Below, in pieces: positions 1 to 9,221 of a stretch of DNA of 64,000 nucleotides. This DNA comes from Marinobacter zhanjiangensis (GTDB lineage: Bacteria > Pseudomonadota > Gammaproteobacteria > Pseudomonadales > Oleiphilaceae). The position numbers were made by a program, and so were the translations under genes. The stretch's first letter is position 1, and each line of letters starts with the position of its first letter. Under the pieces are notes generated by a model, which saw only the letters and a program-made list of their open reading frames with translations, was not told where the DNA came from and searched no databases. The stretch spans positions 186,001 through 250,000 of the forward strand of contig NZ_BMXV01000004.1 of the NCBI RefSeq assembly GCF_014651935.1, in the 5' to 3' direction.

Positions 1-107
1 TAGTTGATGACAACATGACAGCCGTGTTCGGCAAACAGGCGCGCGATGGCAGCGCCAATACCGGAGGAGGAGCCGGTAACAATGGCGACGGAATCTTTTA
101 GCTTCAT
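1..107 (-). CDS. Short-chain dehydrogenase/reductase, N-terminal fragment
   Basis: Only the first 35 codons are in the window; the gene continues to the left. Reading from the ATG at 107, the product begins MKLKDSVAIVTGSSSGIGAA, a classical SDR Rossmann start with the TGxxxGIG dinucleotide-binding motif at about residues 12-19. The family is NAD(P)-dependent oxidoreductases. The substrate cannot be told because the catalytic YxxxK region lies outside the window. It is followed on the same strand, upstream, by the TRAP transporter genes. Confidence 0.85.
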   Translation of the reverse strand, partial: MKLKDSVAIVTGSSSGIGAAIARLFAEHGCHVVIN

Positions 108-325
108 GGAATGGCCCTTCTTGTGATTGTTGGCTTGAACTGAGGATAACGAGCCTCATCCCTGACGGCTGAATTCGGTATCTTCTCCCGTCCTGCGGAA
201 CACATCAATCATTGTGGCCCGATCGCGGCCGATCCGTTTGCGGGTGCCCGGCCCCGGGGCAGTACAGGAAGGAGCCAGAACGCCAAGGACCGGCGAGGTG
301 CCGGCCCTTGTATAGTGGCAACGGG

Positions 326-1633
326 TCAATATCCGGGTGAGCCTGTAGCCGAGAGCCCGAACCACTCCGGCATCACCAGCAGGGTAATCACCACCGCAGC
401 CTGAATCAGGATAAAGGGTATTACCCCCTTGTAGATCTGCGTGGTGGCCACGCCCGGTGGTGCCACCCCCTTGAGGTAGAACAGACTGAAGCCGAAGGGT
501 GGCGTCAGGAAGCTGGTCTGCAGGTTCATGGCAATCAGGATCGCGAACCACAGCATGTTGATGCCCAGCAGTTCGGCAATCGGCGCCAGGATGGGCACCA
601 CGATGAAGGATATTTCCACGAAGTCGATGAAGAAGCCCAGAAACAGGATGATCAGCATCGACAGGATCAGGAAGCCCCATTTCTCGCCGGGCAGGGCCAT
701 CATCCACTCTTCCAGCAGGTAGTCACCGCCGGTGTAACTGAACACCATGGAGAAGGCGGTAGCGCCTACCAGGATGGCAAAGACCATGGCGGTGACCTTG
801 ACGGTATCCCTGGCCGACTCCCAGATGACCTGCCAGGAGAACTGGCGGTAGAGCAGCGCCAGAATCACCGAGCCAACGCCGCCCAGGGCGGATGACTCGG
901 TGGGGGTCGCGATACCGGTGAAGATGGATCCCAGTACCACAATGATCAGCGCCAGCGGCGGTATGACCGCAAGCAACGCCCGGCGTATCTCCTGGCCCCG
1001 GGTCTGGCTGTCGTCCGAGGGCATGGCCGGTGCAACCTCCGGCTTGAGGAAGGCCACGATAAGAATATAGCCTACATACAGGCCAATCAGCACAAGCCCC
1101 GGAATCACGGCGGCCCGGAACAGGTCGCCCACCGGTAACCCGATCACGTCACCCAGAATAATCAGGATGATGGAAGGCGGGATGATCTGCCCGAGGGTGC
1201 CCGAGGCGCAGATGGTTCCGGTGGCCAGTTCCGTTTTGTAGCCGTGGTGCAACATGACGGGCAGGGAAATCAGCCCCATGGCGACCACGCTGGCGCCCAC
1301 CACGCCAGTGGAGGCCGCCAGCAGCGCGCCTACCAGGATGGTGGAGATGGCCAGGCCGCCACGGACACCGCCGAACAGTTTGCCCATGGACTCCAGTAAC
1401 TGTTCCGCCAGTTTGGTGCGCTGCAGTACCAACCCCATGAAGATGAACAGCGGAACTGCCATCAGCGTGGTGTTGGTCATGATGCTCCAGATGCGGTACG
1501 GCATGAACGCAAAAAGCTGTGGCCCCTCGGCGATCAGGCCGAAAATCAATGCCACGCCGCCAAAAGTGAAAGCCACGGGGAAGCCCCACAGCAGCATCAG
1601 CAGGCAGACTCCGAACATCCAGATACCGATCAT
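326..1633 (-). CDS. dctM: TRAP transporter large permease (DctM family)
   Basis: The 435-residue product is the usual length for DctM, the sodium-coupled translocation subunit of a tripartite ATP-independent periplasmic transporter in the inner membrane. The whole sequence is hydrophobic, with about 12 predicted helices, and contains family-like stretches such as GFPVAFTFGGVALIFGL near the N-terminus and TGTICASGTLGQIIPPSI in the middle. Its ATG overlaps the stop of dctQ by 4 nt (ATGA), so the two are translationally coupled. Together with dctP it forms a dctP-dctQ-dctM operon. The substrate is probably an organic acid, inferred from the family and from the CoA ligase nearby. Confidence 0.93.
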   Translation of the reverse strand: MIGIWMFGVCLLMLLWGFPVAFTFGGVALIFGLIAEGPQLFAFMPYRIWSIMTNTTLMAVPLFIFMGLVLQRTKLAEQLLESMGKLFGGVRGGLAISTILVGALLAASTGVVGASVVAMGLISLPVMLHHGYKTELATGTICASGTLGQIIPPSIILIILGDVIGLPVGDLFRAAVIPGLVLIGLYVGYILIVAFLKPEVAPAMPSDDSQTRGQEIRRALLAVIPPLALIIVVLGSIFTGIATPTESSALGGVGSVILALLYRQFSWQVIWESARDTVKVTAMVFAILVGATAFSMVFSYTGGDYLLEEWMMALPGEKWGFLILSMLIILFLGFFIDFVEISFIVVPILAPIAELLGINMLWFAILIAMNLQTSFLTPPFGFSLFYLKGVAPPGVATTQIYKGVIPFILIQAAVVITLLVMPEWFGLSATGSPGY

Positions 1634-2178
1634 GCCAGGCCTCCGGCGCTGTGCTCGCTGTTCAGATAGTGGGCGTCCTTCTTGATGACGCGAATGGCGT
1701 AGGTGACCATGTTGATTCCGGCAATGGCGGTGAAGAAGGAGGAGAAGGAAATCAGGCTTTTGATAATCCAGCGGAAGGGCAGGCCGCCCGGGTCGCCGCT
1801 GCTTTCACCGAGTTCCCAGGATTCTCTGGCGAAATCAATGCCCAGCCAGGCAATGAAGGCTGCAAAGGGAATAACCAGCACCAGCGCGCCGATAAGGTTG
1901 ACCCAGGCCTTGAAGGTTTCGCTCCAGCGGGCGTAAAACACATCCACCCGCACATGCCCGTCAGTGCGCAGGGCAAAGGGGATGCCCATGAGGAACACCA
2001 CCGAATACAGGTGCCATTCCATTTCCTGCATGCCGATGGAAACATCGCTGAACACGTAGCGTGCCATCACGTCGTAGAAGACATTCAGCGTCAAAAGAAG
2101 AAATGCCACGCTGGCTATCCAGCCACAGAAATAGGAAATGCGTCCCAGCCCGTTATCGATCAATCTGAGCCATCGCAT
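1630..2178 (-). CDS. dctQ: TRAP transporter small permease (DctQ family)
   Basis: The 182-residue membrane protein has four hydrophobic segments, at about residues 15-36, 55-75, 90-112 and 140-160, which is the DctQ layout. It contains the family-like stretch MQEMEWHLYSVVFLMGI. In TRAP systems this subunit pairs with DctM and helps dock the binding protein. It lies between dctP and dctM, overlaps dctM by 4 nt, and is separated from dctP by 156 nt that carry a strong hairpin. Confidence 0.9.
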   Translation of the reverse strand: MRWLRLIDNGLGRISYFCGWIASVAFLLLTLNVFYDVMARYVFSDVSIGMQEMEWHLYSVVFLMGIPFALRTDGHVRVDVFYARWSETFKAWVNLIGALVLVIPFAAFIAWLGIDFARESWELGESSGDPGGLPFRWIIKSLISFSSFFTAIAGINMVTYAIRVIKKDAHYLNSEHSAGGLA

Positions 2179-2283
2179 GGTGAGTCCCCGGTCTGGTGTT
2201 GCGGTTCAGGGCAAGCCTGTGGAAAAAACGCCGCCAGTGTACTCGAATGCGGTGTTTTTTTCACAAGCTTCCCGCAGATAGAA

Positions 2284-2315
2284 GCGCCGGAGCCCCCCGT
2301 CAGGAGCTCCGGCGC
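2284..2315 (-). promoter_or_regulatory. Intercistronic hairpin between dctP and dctQ
   Basis: A perfect 10-bp inverted repeat, GCGCCGGAGC and GCTCCGGCGC, with a 12-nt loop lies just after the dctP stop. No U-run follows it on the minus strand, so it is more likely an RNA-stabilising or attenuating stem than a full terminator. Such stems often let a binding protein be made in excess of its membrane subunits. Confidence 0.6.
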
Positions 2316-2334
2316 GGATCGTTGCGGTTAAGGA

Positions 2335-3417
2335 TTATTCGACTTCGGCCATGTTGTTCAGATAGGCCCGGTCGGCAATGTTGATATAGGCGCGGGCATT
2401 CTCCAGGTATTTTTCCTGGGATTCGATGATCTTCGCGGCCAGTTCATCACCCTCGGCGGCTTCTTCCAACAGTTTTTCGTTGGCTTCCACCATGGCCCTG
2501 AACACTTCGTCCGGGAAGTTCTTGACCTCGATATTGGGGTGTTCCTCCTTGATGGAGGCCCAGGCCTTGGCGTTCTCGTGAACAGACTGGATCAGCATAT
2601 CGTAGGCAGCGGTACGCATGGATATGCGGAGGATCTGCTGCAGGTCTGCCGGCAGTTCGTCCCAGGTGTCCTGGTTGACCAGGAACTGCAGCTCGGTGGC
2701 GGGTTCATGCCAGCCGGTGTAATAGTAGTCGGCAATCTGCTGGAAGCCCAGGCGCAGGTCCAGGGCCGGGCCCACCCACTCCACGGCGTCGATGGTGCCA
2801 CGCTCCAGGGCGGTATAGAGCTCACCCGGCGGAATGTTGGTGGGGTTCACGCCCACTTCCGCGAATACCTCGCCGGCAAAGCCGGGAATCCGCATCTTCA
2901 GGCCTTCCAGGTCTTCCAGTGAAGTGATCTCGTCACGGAACCAGCCACCCATCTGGATGCCGGTGTTGCCGCCGGGGAAGGAGAGCATGTTGTGAGGCTC
3001 GTAGACTTCCTGCATCAGGTCCATGCCGTCGCCGTAGTAGAACCAGGCGTACTGCTCCTGAGCGGTCATGCCAAAGGGCATGCTGGTAAAGAACAGGGTA
3101 TTGGGAACCTTGCCCTTCCAGTAGTAGGAAGCAGAGTGCCCCATGTCGTACTGGCCGGCCTTGACCATGTCGAAGACGCCGAAGGGGGCCTTGTGCTTGT
3201 TGGCGGAATCGATGCGGATACGCAGGCGGCCGTCGGACATTTCCTTGGCCATCTTGGCCATGTTTTTGGTGGCTTCACCAAAAATCGGGAAATTGGGTCC
3301 CCAGGTTTCCGCCAGACGGAGGGTGAAGTTTTCCTGGGCCGATGCCAGCGGGGAGGCAATCAGCGCCGAGAGGGTAACCGCGGTAGCGGCACGTTTGAAT
3401 AACGAACGACGTTTCAT
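2335..3417 (-). CDS. dctP: TRAP transporter periplasmic substrate-binding protein (DctP family)
   Basis: I chose the ATG at 3417 because GAGGAAAG lies 6-13 nt upstream; an ATG at 3468 gives an unlikely 17-residue extension. The 360-residue product starts MKRRSLFKRAATAV, continues with a hydrophobic stretch, and has a probable cleavage site after SPLASA. The RRSLFK string resembles a twin-arginine signal, so export of a folded protein is possible. The mature part has DctP-type features such as LRLAETWGPNFPIF and LKMRIPGFAGEVFAEVG. The mid-protein segment ELYTALERGTIDAVEW is typical of the mannitol/2-oxo-acid-type TRAP binders. The exact ligand is unknown. Confidence 0.92.
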   Translation of the reverse strand: MKRRSLFKRAATAVTLSALIASPLASAQENFTLRLAETWGPNFPIFGEATKNMAKMAKEMSDGRLRIRIDSANKHKAPFGVFDMVKAGQYDMGHSASYYWKGKVPNTLFFTSMPFGMTAQEQYAWFYYGDGMDLMQEVYEPHNMLSFPGGNTGIQMGGWFRDEITSLEDLEGLKMRIPGFAGEVFAEVGVNPTNIPPGELYTALERGTIDAVEWVGPALDLRLGFQQIADYYYTGWHEPATELQFLVNQDTWDELPADLQQILRISMRTAAYDMLIQSVHENAKAWASIKEEHPNIEVKNFPDEVFRAMVEANEKLLEEAAEGDELAAKIIESQEKYLENARAYINIADRAYLNNMAEVE

Positions 3418-3555
3418 AGTGCGCTTTCCTCTGTCTTGTTGTTGTTCAGAATACGGATTCGTTGCCACGGGTCAGCTCTGACACGGGGCACAACGATTCT
3501 TACGCTGATAACGTAGCATGGATTGACGAAAGGGTGAATTAGTTCAGTAACCTAC

Positions 3556-4539
3556 CTAGACTTTGGTCGTAGACGGCGATTGCCGAAACTGCCTCGCGGA
3601 CCAGACCGCAATGCCCTGGGTGTTCAGGGAGATATCCATGCCCAGTTGTTGCTCCAGGGCCTTGTCGTCCAGGGCGTGGCCATGGTCTGCGAGTCGCCTG
3701 GAGAACAGTGCCTTGAGGTCCCGTCGAATCGACTCCGGGTCCGGCTTTTCCGCCATGTGGCGGCGCCCGATGTCGGCATAGGCGTCCAGGTCGGCGTGGA
3801 GCTGGGGAACCAGCCTGTCGAGCCCGGTTACCCGGCTGAAATGGGTCAGGTAGACGGCGTTGGGTTTCAGGGCGCTCAGGCGGTCGACGGACTCATGGGC
3901 CGCGTCGGGATCAAACTGTACCGGCGTCGCCGCAGGGAAGATGAACGGCCCCTTGTCGGTGTCGAGTGAGCGATAGGAAATGCCGAAGGTATCGCCGGCA
4001 AACACCACCCCGGCGGTGCCGTCATGGATGCAGTAGTGGTGCAGGGCGTGCCCCGGGGTGTCCAGAAACGTGAGGGTACGGTTGCCAAGAGTCAGGGTGT
4101 CACCGTCGTGAACTTCCAGGATCCTGTCCGCCGGTACCGGGATCAGCTCGCCGTAGTGCTGTTTCATGGTTTCGGTGCCATAGACCTGTCGGGCACCTTC
4201 GTAGAGGGCGCTGGGGTCGATCATGTGCCGCGTGCCCCGGGGGTGGACCACCAACATGGCCCGGGGCAGGTCCTGCATGATCTGCCCGGCGCCACCGGCA
4301 TGGTCCAGGTGAACATGGGTGATACACACGTAACGCACCTGCTCGCGGTCGATGCCCAAGCGGTCGAGGGCGCTCAGCAACACCGGTATTGAGAAATTGC
4401 TGCCCACATCCACGAAGGCGGCTTCGCCATTGTCCACAATCAGGTGGCTGGCATCCATCAGGGTGGTGCCGGCGAATTCGGTATCGATGGCGTATACGCC
4501 GTTATCAAAGGGAATGATGGTGGGGGTTTCGGTACTCAT
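3556..4539 (-). CDS. Metallo-beta-lactamase-fold hydrolase
   Basis: The 327-residue protein carries the zinc motif THVHLDHAGG (HxHxDH) at about residues 74-83. Downstream metal ligands are seen in TPGHALHHYCI and VFAGDTFG. It has no signal peptide and is expected in the cytosol. The fold covers thioesterases, lactonases and glyoxalase II-like enzymes. Its place between a TRAP transporter and a CoA ligase fits a thioesterase or lactonase role, but that is only inference. GTG and other starts are possible; the ATG at 4539 gives a normal N-terminus. Confidence 0.85.
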   Translation of the reverse strand: MSTETPTIIPFDNGVYAIDTEFAGTTLMDASHLIVDNGEAAFVDVGSNFSIPVLLSALDRLGIDREQVRYVCITHVHLDHAGGAGQIMQDLPRAMLVVHPRGTRHMIDPSALYEGARQVYGTETMKQHYGELIPVPADRILEVHDGDTLTLGNRTLTFLDTPGHALHHYCIHDGTAGVVFAGDTFGISYRSLDTDKGPFIFPAATPVQFDPDAAHESVDRLSALKPNAVYLTHFSRVTGLDRLVPQLHADLDAYADIGRRHMAEKPDPESIRRDLKALFSRRLADHGHALDDKALEQQLGMDISLNTQGIAVWSARQFRQSPSTTKV

Positions 4540-4609
4540 GGGACTGTCCGCTTATTGTTCTTGATAATGGCTCCTGCCATGACGGCAGCAGGGGCGTCAC
4601 GGTTATGGT

Positions 4610-6163
4610 TTACTCGATCTCCACCTGTTCCGCAACCTGGTCCCGCAGGGATTTCTTGAGGATCTTGCCGACGCCATTGCGGGGCATGGCCTCCATGAAC
4701 ACCACCCGGCGTGGCGTCTTGTATTTGGCAAGGCGTTCCTGGCAGAACGCCAGCAGTTCTTCCTCGCTGATCTCCGAGTCCGGGTTGCGGACCACCACAG
4801 CCACCACTTCCTCGCCCATGCGCTCGGACGGTACGCCCACCACAGCCACCTCGGCCACAGCGGGGTGCCGGGAAATCAGCTCTTCCAGATCCCGGGGGTA
4901 GATGTTGAAGCCACCCCGCAGGATCAGGTCTTTCTTGCGGTCAACAATATAGAGGTAGCCATCCTCGTCGAGCCTGGCGACATCGCCCGTGTGCAGCCAG
5001 CCATCCCTCAGTGCCGCTCTGGTGGCTTCCTCATTGTTGTAGTAGCCGGGGGTAATGTTCTCGCCCCGCACCAGCAGTTCGCCCACTTCGCCGGTGGCAA
5101 GCGGATTGCCGGCGTCGTCGGCAATCCGCAATTCGACACCGGGGAAGGCGCGACCGACAGAGCCCGGTTTGATGGTTTCATTCTTGCGGTGAGCCGAGAC
5201 TGTCGGCGCCGCCTCGGAGAGCCCATAACCCTCGTAGATCTCGGCGTTGAAGCGCTTGCGGAATGCCTCGATCAGCGACACCGGCAGAGGGGCGGAGCCG
5301 GACCCCACCGATTCCAGCGATGAGACGTCGTATTCGTCCACCTCCGGTGACATGGTCAGGGCGTAGATCATGGCGGGTACAGCGCTGAAGGCTTCCACCC
5401 GGTACTTCTGGATGGCTTCACACACTTCCCGTACGTCGAACCTGGGAAGAATGACCATGCTGCCACCACGGAGGAACAGAGTGTTGGCCATGGTGAAGCC
5501 ATAGATATGGGCCAGCGGCAGTACCCCAAGGGTGGTGCCGGGTTCGTCACCGGAGGCCTCCGCAAGCTGCACGGCGGAAGCGGCGTTGCTGTACAGGTTG
5601 CGGTGGGTCAGTGTGACCCCTTTGGGCTGCCCGGTGGTGCCCGAGGTGAACAGGATGACGGCGATATCGTCTTCCCGGAGTCGGGGGCCGGGAGCCTCGG
5701 GGTCGGCTGCAGCCATCAGCGAGCAAAGGCTCTGGCAGGGAATGCCGGCGTTGGGGCTGGGCTGGTTCTGGGCGATACCGGCCACCACCAGTTTCGGTGG
5801 TGTCTCCATGCCGGAGGTGGCCTGCTCCATGGCGGGTAGCAGCGCCTCGCTGGTAATGATGGCGCTGGCGCCGGAGGCCTGCAGGATATAGCCGATCTCC
5901 CGCGGGTGCAGCACAGACATCACCGGCAGCACTATGGCTTCCGCTCGCAGGATGCCCTGGTAGGCTATGAAGACTTCCGGGCAGTTGGGCATGCACACCA
6001 CCACCCGGTCGCCGGGCTCCACGCCCAGGTCGCGCAGGCCGTTGGCGAGCCGGTTGGCACTGTCCTGCAGCTCGAGGTTGGTGACTTGCCGGTCACCGGC
6101 ATAGAGCATGGGGTACTCGCCAAAGCGTTCGAGGCTTTTTTCAGGCAGATCAGTGAGGATCAT
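4610..6163 (-). CDS. AMP-forming acyl-CoA ligase (long-chain fatty-acid or aryl type)
   Basis: The 517-residue cytosolic enzyme should activate a carboxylic acid to its acyl-CoA by way of an acyl-adenylate. ANL-superfamily motifs appear in order: the phosphate-binding loop FTSGTTGQPKGVTLTHRN at about 170-187; GYGLSEAAPT near 310; the hinge GWLHTGDVARL and DRKKDLILRGGFNIYPRDLE at about 395-430; and the catalytic lysine region GVGKILKKSL near the C-terminus. The protein is slightly shorter than E. coli FadD. Gene order suggests it handles whatever the TRAP system imports. A 70-nt gap separates it from the MBL-fold gene. Confidence 0.9.
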   Translation of the reverse strand: MILTDLPEKSLERFGEYPMLYAGDRQVTNLELQDSANRLANGLRDLGVEPGDRVVVCMPNCPEVFIAYQGILRAEAIVLPVMSVLHPREIGYILQASGASAIITSEALLPAMEQATSGMETPPKLVVAGIAQNQPSPNAGIPCQSLCSLMAAADPEAPGPRLREDDIAVILFTSGTTGQPKGVTLTHRNLYSNAASAVQLAEASGDEPGTTLGVLPLAHIYGFTMANTLFLRGGSMVILPRFDVREVCEAIQKYRVEAFSAVPAMIYALTMSPEVDEYDVSSLESVGSGSAPLPVSLIEAFRKRFNAEIYEGYGLSEAAPTVSAHRKNETIKPGSVGRAFPGVELRIADDAGNPLATGEVGELLVRGENITPGYYNNEEATRAALRDGWLHTGDVARLDEDGYLYIVDRKKDLILRGGFNIYPRDLEELISRHPAVAEVAVVGVPSERMGEEVVAVVVRNPDSEISEEELLAFCQERLAKYKTPRRVVFMEAMPRNGVGKILKKSLRDQVAEQVEIE

Positions 6164-6274
6164 TGTTATTGTTCCTTCATGAAGAATGAGGCGATTTTTT
6201 GAGTCGTTTTTGAAATCTGTTTTGCAACCTTACAATAAAGCTTCCCTGATACGGAACCATGCCTGATACCGGTA

Positions 6275-7711
6275 TCAGGCCGGCTCGGGCTGATGGTGTT
6301 CCTCCGGCGGTGACTTCATTCGTGCCATGGGATAGAGCCCCAGCAGGTAGAACAGCGCCATCAGCATGAACGCGTCCTGGAATCCGGGAAAGGTCAGCGG
6401 AATGCCCAGATTGGCGGTCCAGTGGGTGCTTTCCTGCAGCAGGACCGCAGACAGGGTAACCCCCAGGGAACCGCCGAACTGGCGGGCGAAACTGACCAGC
6501 CCGGTGGCCTGGTTGACCAGTTCCGGTGGCACGATGCTGACCGCTCCGATCACCACCGGCGGCATGGTCATGGCAAGGCCGACCCGGCCGAGGGCGGCCA
6601 TCAGCGCCACCAGGACCAATGAGGTGCCGGCTCCGGTCTCACTGAGTACCAGGCAGGAGATGGCGAAGATGACCAGTCCGCCGGCGACCAGAATCTTTGG
6701 CAGTATGCGGTCGGTGAGCCGGCCGATGACCGGGAACGACAACGCCATGGCCAGACCCGCAGGCATCAGCAGCATGCCCGCTGCGGAGGCGGACTTGCCC
6801 ATGGCGGTCTGCACCAGCATTGGCAGCAGGTAGACCGAGCCGAACAATCCGGCGCCGGTGAGCATGGCCACCATAAAGGCCGGAGCGAAGCCGGGGTAGC
6901 GAAAGATCCCCAGCGCCAGCAGGGGCGAGCGACTCTTGAGCTGGCGTACGGCAAAGGCGATAAACAGCGCAATGGCGGTTACCATGGCTGCCAGTACCAC
7001 GGGGCTGGTCCAGCCCTGGTGCGGGCCTTCGGAGAGCCCCCACAACAGGGCCACCATCCAGCCGCACAGCAACAGGATGCCCGGGGTATCGAGCCGCCGG
7101 TTAACCGGCGGCGATGAGGCAGGCCGTGACAGGAAGGTGCTGCCCATATAGAAGGCGACCAGGCAGAAGGGCAGCACCACCAGGAACACTGCCCGCCAGG
7201 ACCACCAGTCCACCAGCACGCCACCGACCACCGGGCCCACCGTGGGCCCCAGCACCACGCCCATGGCGTAGAGGCCCATGGCCTGGCCGCGCTGGTTGAG
7301 CGGGAACACGGCGTAGAGCATCAGCATGGCCAGAGGTTGCACCATTCCGGCGATCAGCCCCTGCACGATGCGCACCACCACCAGCATGCCGAAATTCATG
7401 GCAAAGCCACCGACCAGGGCTGCCACGATGAATATCAGCAGCGCGCCCATATAGGTGGTGCGCGGACCAAACCGGTCCACCATCCACACGTTCAGCAGCA
7501 TACCGATGGCCATGCTGGCCAGGAAAGCGGTGACCAGCCACTGACCCACGGTATGGCTGACATCAAAGGTGGCCATGATGTCCGGCAGCGCGACGTTGAC
7601 GATGGTGGACGACAGCGACATGGTCATGGTGCCGATCATCACGGTGATCATCACCCACCATTTATAGCGCTGTCCGTAGCGCTCCTGCAGCTGCTCCATG
7701 GAAGTCGTCAT
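6275..7711 (-). CDS. MFS drug/solute exporter, DHA2 (14-helix) family
   Basis: The start at 7711 is preferred over 7756 because AAGGGAT lies in front of it and it sits 4 nt after the stop of the upstream crotonase; the longer version would overlap that gene. The 478-residue product is very hydrophobic, with about 14 helices, and has EmrB-type features such as WVMITVMIGTMTMSLSSTIV with a following DIMATF. MYAVFPLNQRGQAMGLYAMG and VLGPTVGPVVGG are the DHA2 motif C region. It probably exports a hydrophobic compound in exchange for protons. No EmrA-like adaptor gene is adjacent. Confidence 0.9.
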   Translation of the reverse strand: MTTSMEQLQERYGQRYKWWVMITVMIGTMTMSLSSTIVNVALPDIMATFDVSHTVGQWLVTAFLASMAIGMLLNVWMVDRFGPRTTYMGALLIFIVAALVGGFAMNFGMLVVVRIVQGLIAGMVQPLAMLMLYAVFPLNQRGQAMGLYAMGVVLGPTVGPVVGGVLVDWWSWRAVFLVVLPFCLVAFYMGSTFLSRPASSPPVNRRLDTPGILLLCGWMVALLWGLSEGPHQGWTSPVVLAAMVTAIALFIAFAVRQLKSRSPLLALGIFRYPGFAPAFMVAMLTGAGLFGSVYLLPMLVQTAMGKSASAAGMLLMPAGLAMALSFPVIGRLTDRILPKILVAGGLVIFAISCLVLSETGAGTSLVLVALMAALGRVGLAMTMPPVVIGAVSIVPPELVNQATGLVSFARQFGGSLGVTLSAVLLQESTHWTANLGIPLTFPGFQDAFMLMALFYLLGLYPMARMKSPPEEHHQPEPA

Positions 7712-7715
7712 GGCG

Positions 7716-8504
7716 TTATCCCTTGCGGGCGCGACTACGCTCCATGACGGCGTCACGGCGACGTTTGATATCGTCCGGTGTTACCCCGCTGTTTTCGATG
7801 GTGGAAAACAGCGTTTCGTAGTTGAGGGCATCATCCATGGCAAGGTTGGCGCCGTGCTCGATCAGATGCTGGTATCTGGCGAGGAAGGGTGGCTCCACCA
7901 TGGTGATGTCGTCGGCCAGGGCCAGGGCTTCGTCCATCAGCTTGTCCGCCGGCACCACGCGGTTCACCAGCCCCCACTGACAGGCCGTTTCCGCATTCAG
8001 GAAGCGCCCGGTAAAGGACAGTTCCTTGGCCCGGGACTGGCCGATGATGCGCTGCAGTTTCTGGGACAGGCCCCAGCCCGGCATGATGCCCACCAGGGCA
8101 TGGGTATCGGCAAAGCGGGCGTTCTCGGAAGCGATCAGAATGTCGCAGGCCAGCGCCACTTCAAAGCCACCGGTAATGGCGACGCCATTGATGGCACCCA
8201 CCACGGGCTTGCCGCAACTGCGGATGGCGTTCACCGGGTGGGACGCGGGGTCAGGGTCGGTAGCCGCATCCATACCACTGGTGTCGGCACCCAGTTCCTT
8301 GAGATCGAGGCCGGCGGTAAAGGCTTTCTGGCCGGCGCCGGTGAAGACCACGGCGCGAATGTTGTCGTCAGCGCGGACTTCCTGCATGACATCGTACAGG
8401 CGGCGACGTAGTTCGCCGGACAACGCATTCATGGCATCCGGTCGGTTGAGAGTGACCACAGCCACGCCGTTGTCGCGTTTTTCCAGAAGCACGGAATCAG
8501 TCAT
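7716..8504 (-). CDS. Enoyl-CoA hydratase/isomerase (crotonase) family protein with an atypical active site
   Basis: The start at 8504 follows AAGGAA, 9-14 nt upstream; an earlier in-frame ATG at 8546 lacks support. The 262-residue product has the crotonase oxyanion-hole segments KAFTAGLDLKEL near residue 65-75 and NGVAITGGFEVALACD near 105-120. At the place where hydratases have the first catalytic glutamate (P-E-x-x-L-G), this protein reads FADTHALVGIMPGWG, so the glutamate appears to be histidine. The second glutamate (AKEL) is present. It may catalyse something other than simple hydration. It is translationally coupled to the MFS gene. Confidence 0.88.
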   Translation of the reverse strand: MTDSVLLEKRDNGVAVVTLNRPDAMNALSGELRRRLYDVMQEVRADDNIRAVVFTGAGQKAFTAGLDLKELGADTSGMDAATDPDPASHPVNAIRSCGKPVVGAINGVAITGGFEVALACDILIASENARFADTHALVGIMPGWGLSQKLQRIIGQSRAKELSFTGRFLNAETACQWGLVNRVVPADKLMDEALALADDITMVEPPFLARYQHLIEHGANLAMDDALNYETLFSTIENSGVTPDDIKRRRDAVMERSRARKG

Positions 8505-8777
8505 CGTGTGGTTCCTTGTTCGGTTTGTTATTGGATTGTCAGGCATTCGTTATGATGCTAAGTGGATCAGTTTGCCACTTGTGCGGCCCGTCGCAAAGTC
8601 GGGAATTGCGTCAATGGCTCCATGACCCGGTGCGTGGGCGTTCCTGCAGCGACTTTCGGGAATCGTGACGTGTATCCGTGAAAACCTGATTATTTGGGCT
8701 AGTGTCCCGTTTGGTTAATTGAGACCCTTGGACGAAAGGTCCCACAATAACGACAAAAGCTGTGCAGGGGTGTAGGT

Positions 8778-9182
8778 ATGCAAGAGCGTCGCAGTCGTCA
8801 GCGATTACCATCCATTCGCGTGACCGCCAGAGTTGGCATCAGGCGTGGCATTATCGGCAGGGACTGGCTGACTGTGAGAGTTCTGGACTTCAGCACCGGA
8901 AGTGTGGCCTTTACCGGAGACGTCCCCCTGGAGCAGGGCGACAATTTCCAGATGAGCCTGCGTTTGAGCACCGAGACCGGCGATTTCGTGGTCGAGAAGG
9001 CCAACGCTTCCATCTCCAGTGTTCGCGACCTGGAAGAACGCCGCATCTATCGCGCCCGCTTTTCCGATGACAACCCGACAGCAACCCGCGAGAGCCTTGA
9101 TCGCATCGAGGGCATCGTCAAACGCTACAAGGAGCTGAGCTCCCGTATTTTCAGGCACCGTACCGAGCGTAAGGTTGTCTGA
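8778..9182 (+). CDS. PilZ-domain protein (c-di-GMP binding)
   Basis: The 134-residue protein begins MQERRSRQRLPSIRV and continues with LDFSTGSVAF, matching the RxxxR and (D/N)xSxxG signatures of PilZ domains that grip cyclic di-GMP. There is no other domain. Such stand-alone PilZ proteins act as small cytosolic receptors that change motility or surface output when they bind c-di-GMP. The start follows AGGGG. A PAS-GGDEF cyclase, a chemoreceptor and CheV lie within 6 kb, so a link to motility control is plausible. Confidence 0.85.
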   Translation: MQERRSRQRLPSIRVTARVGIRRGIIGRDWLTVRVLDFSTGSVAFTGDVPLEQGDNFQMSLRLSTETGDFVVEKANASISSVRDLEERRIYRARFSDDNPTATRESLDRIEGIVKRYKELSSRIFRHRTERKVV

Positions 9183-9221
9183 CGAGCGGGTGAGCCGGGC
9201 TATGGTTGCACGGCTCCTGCA

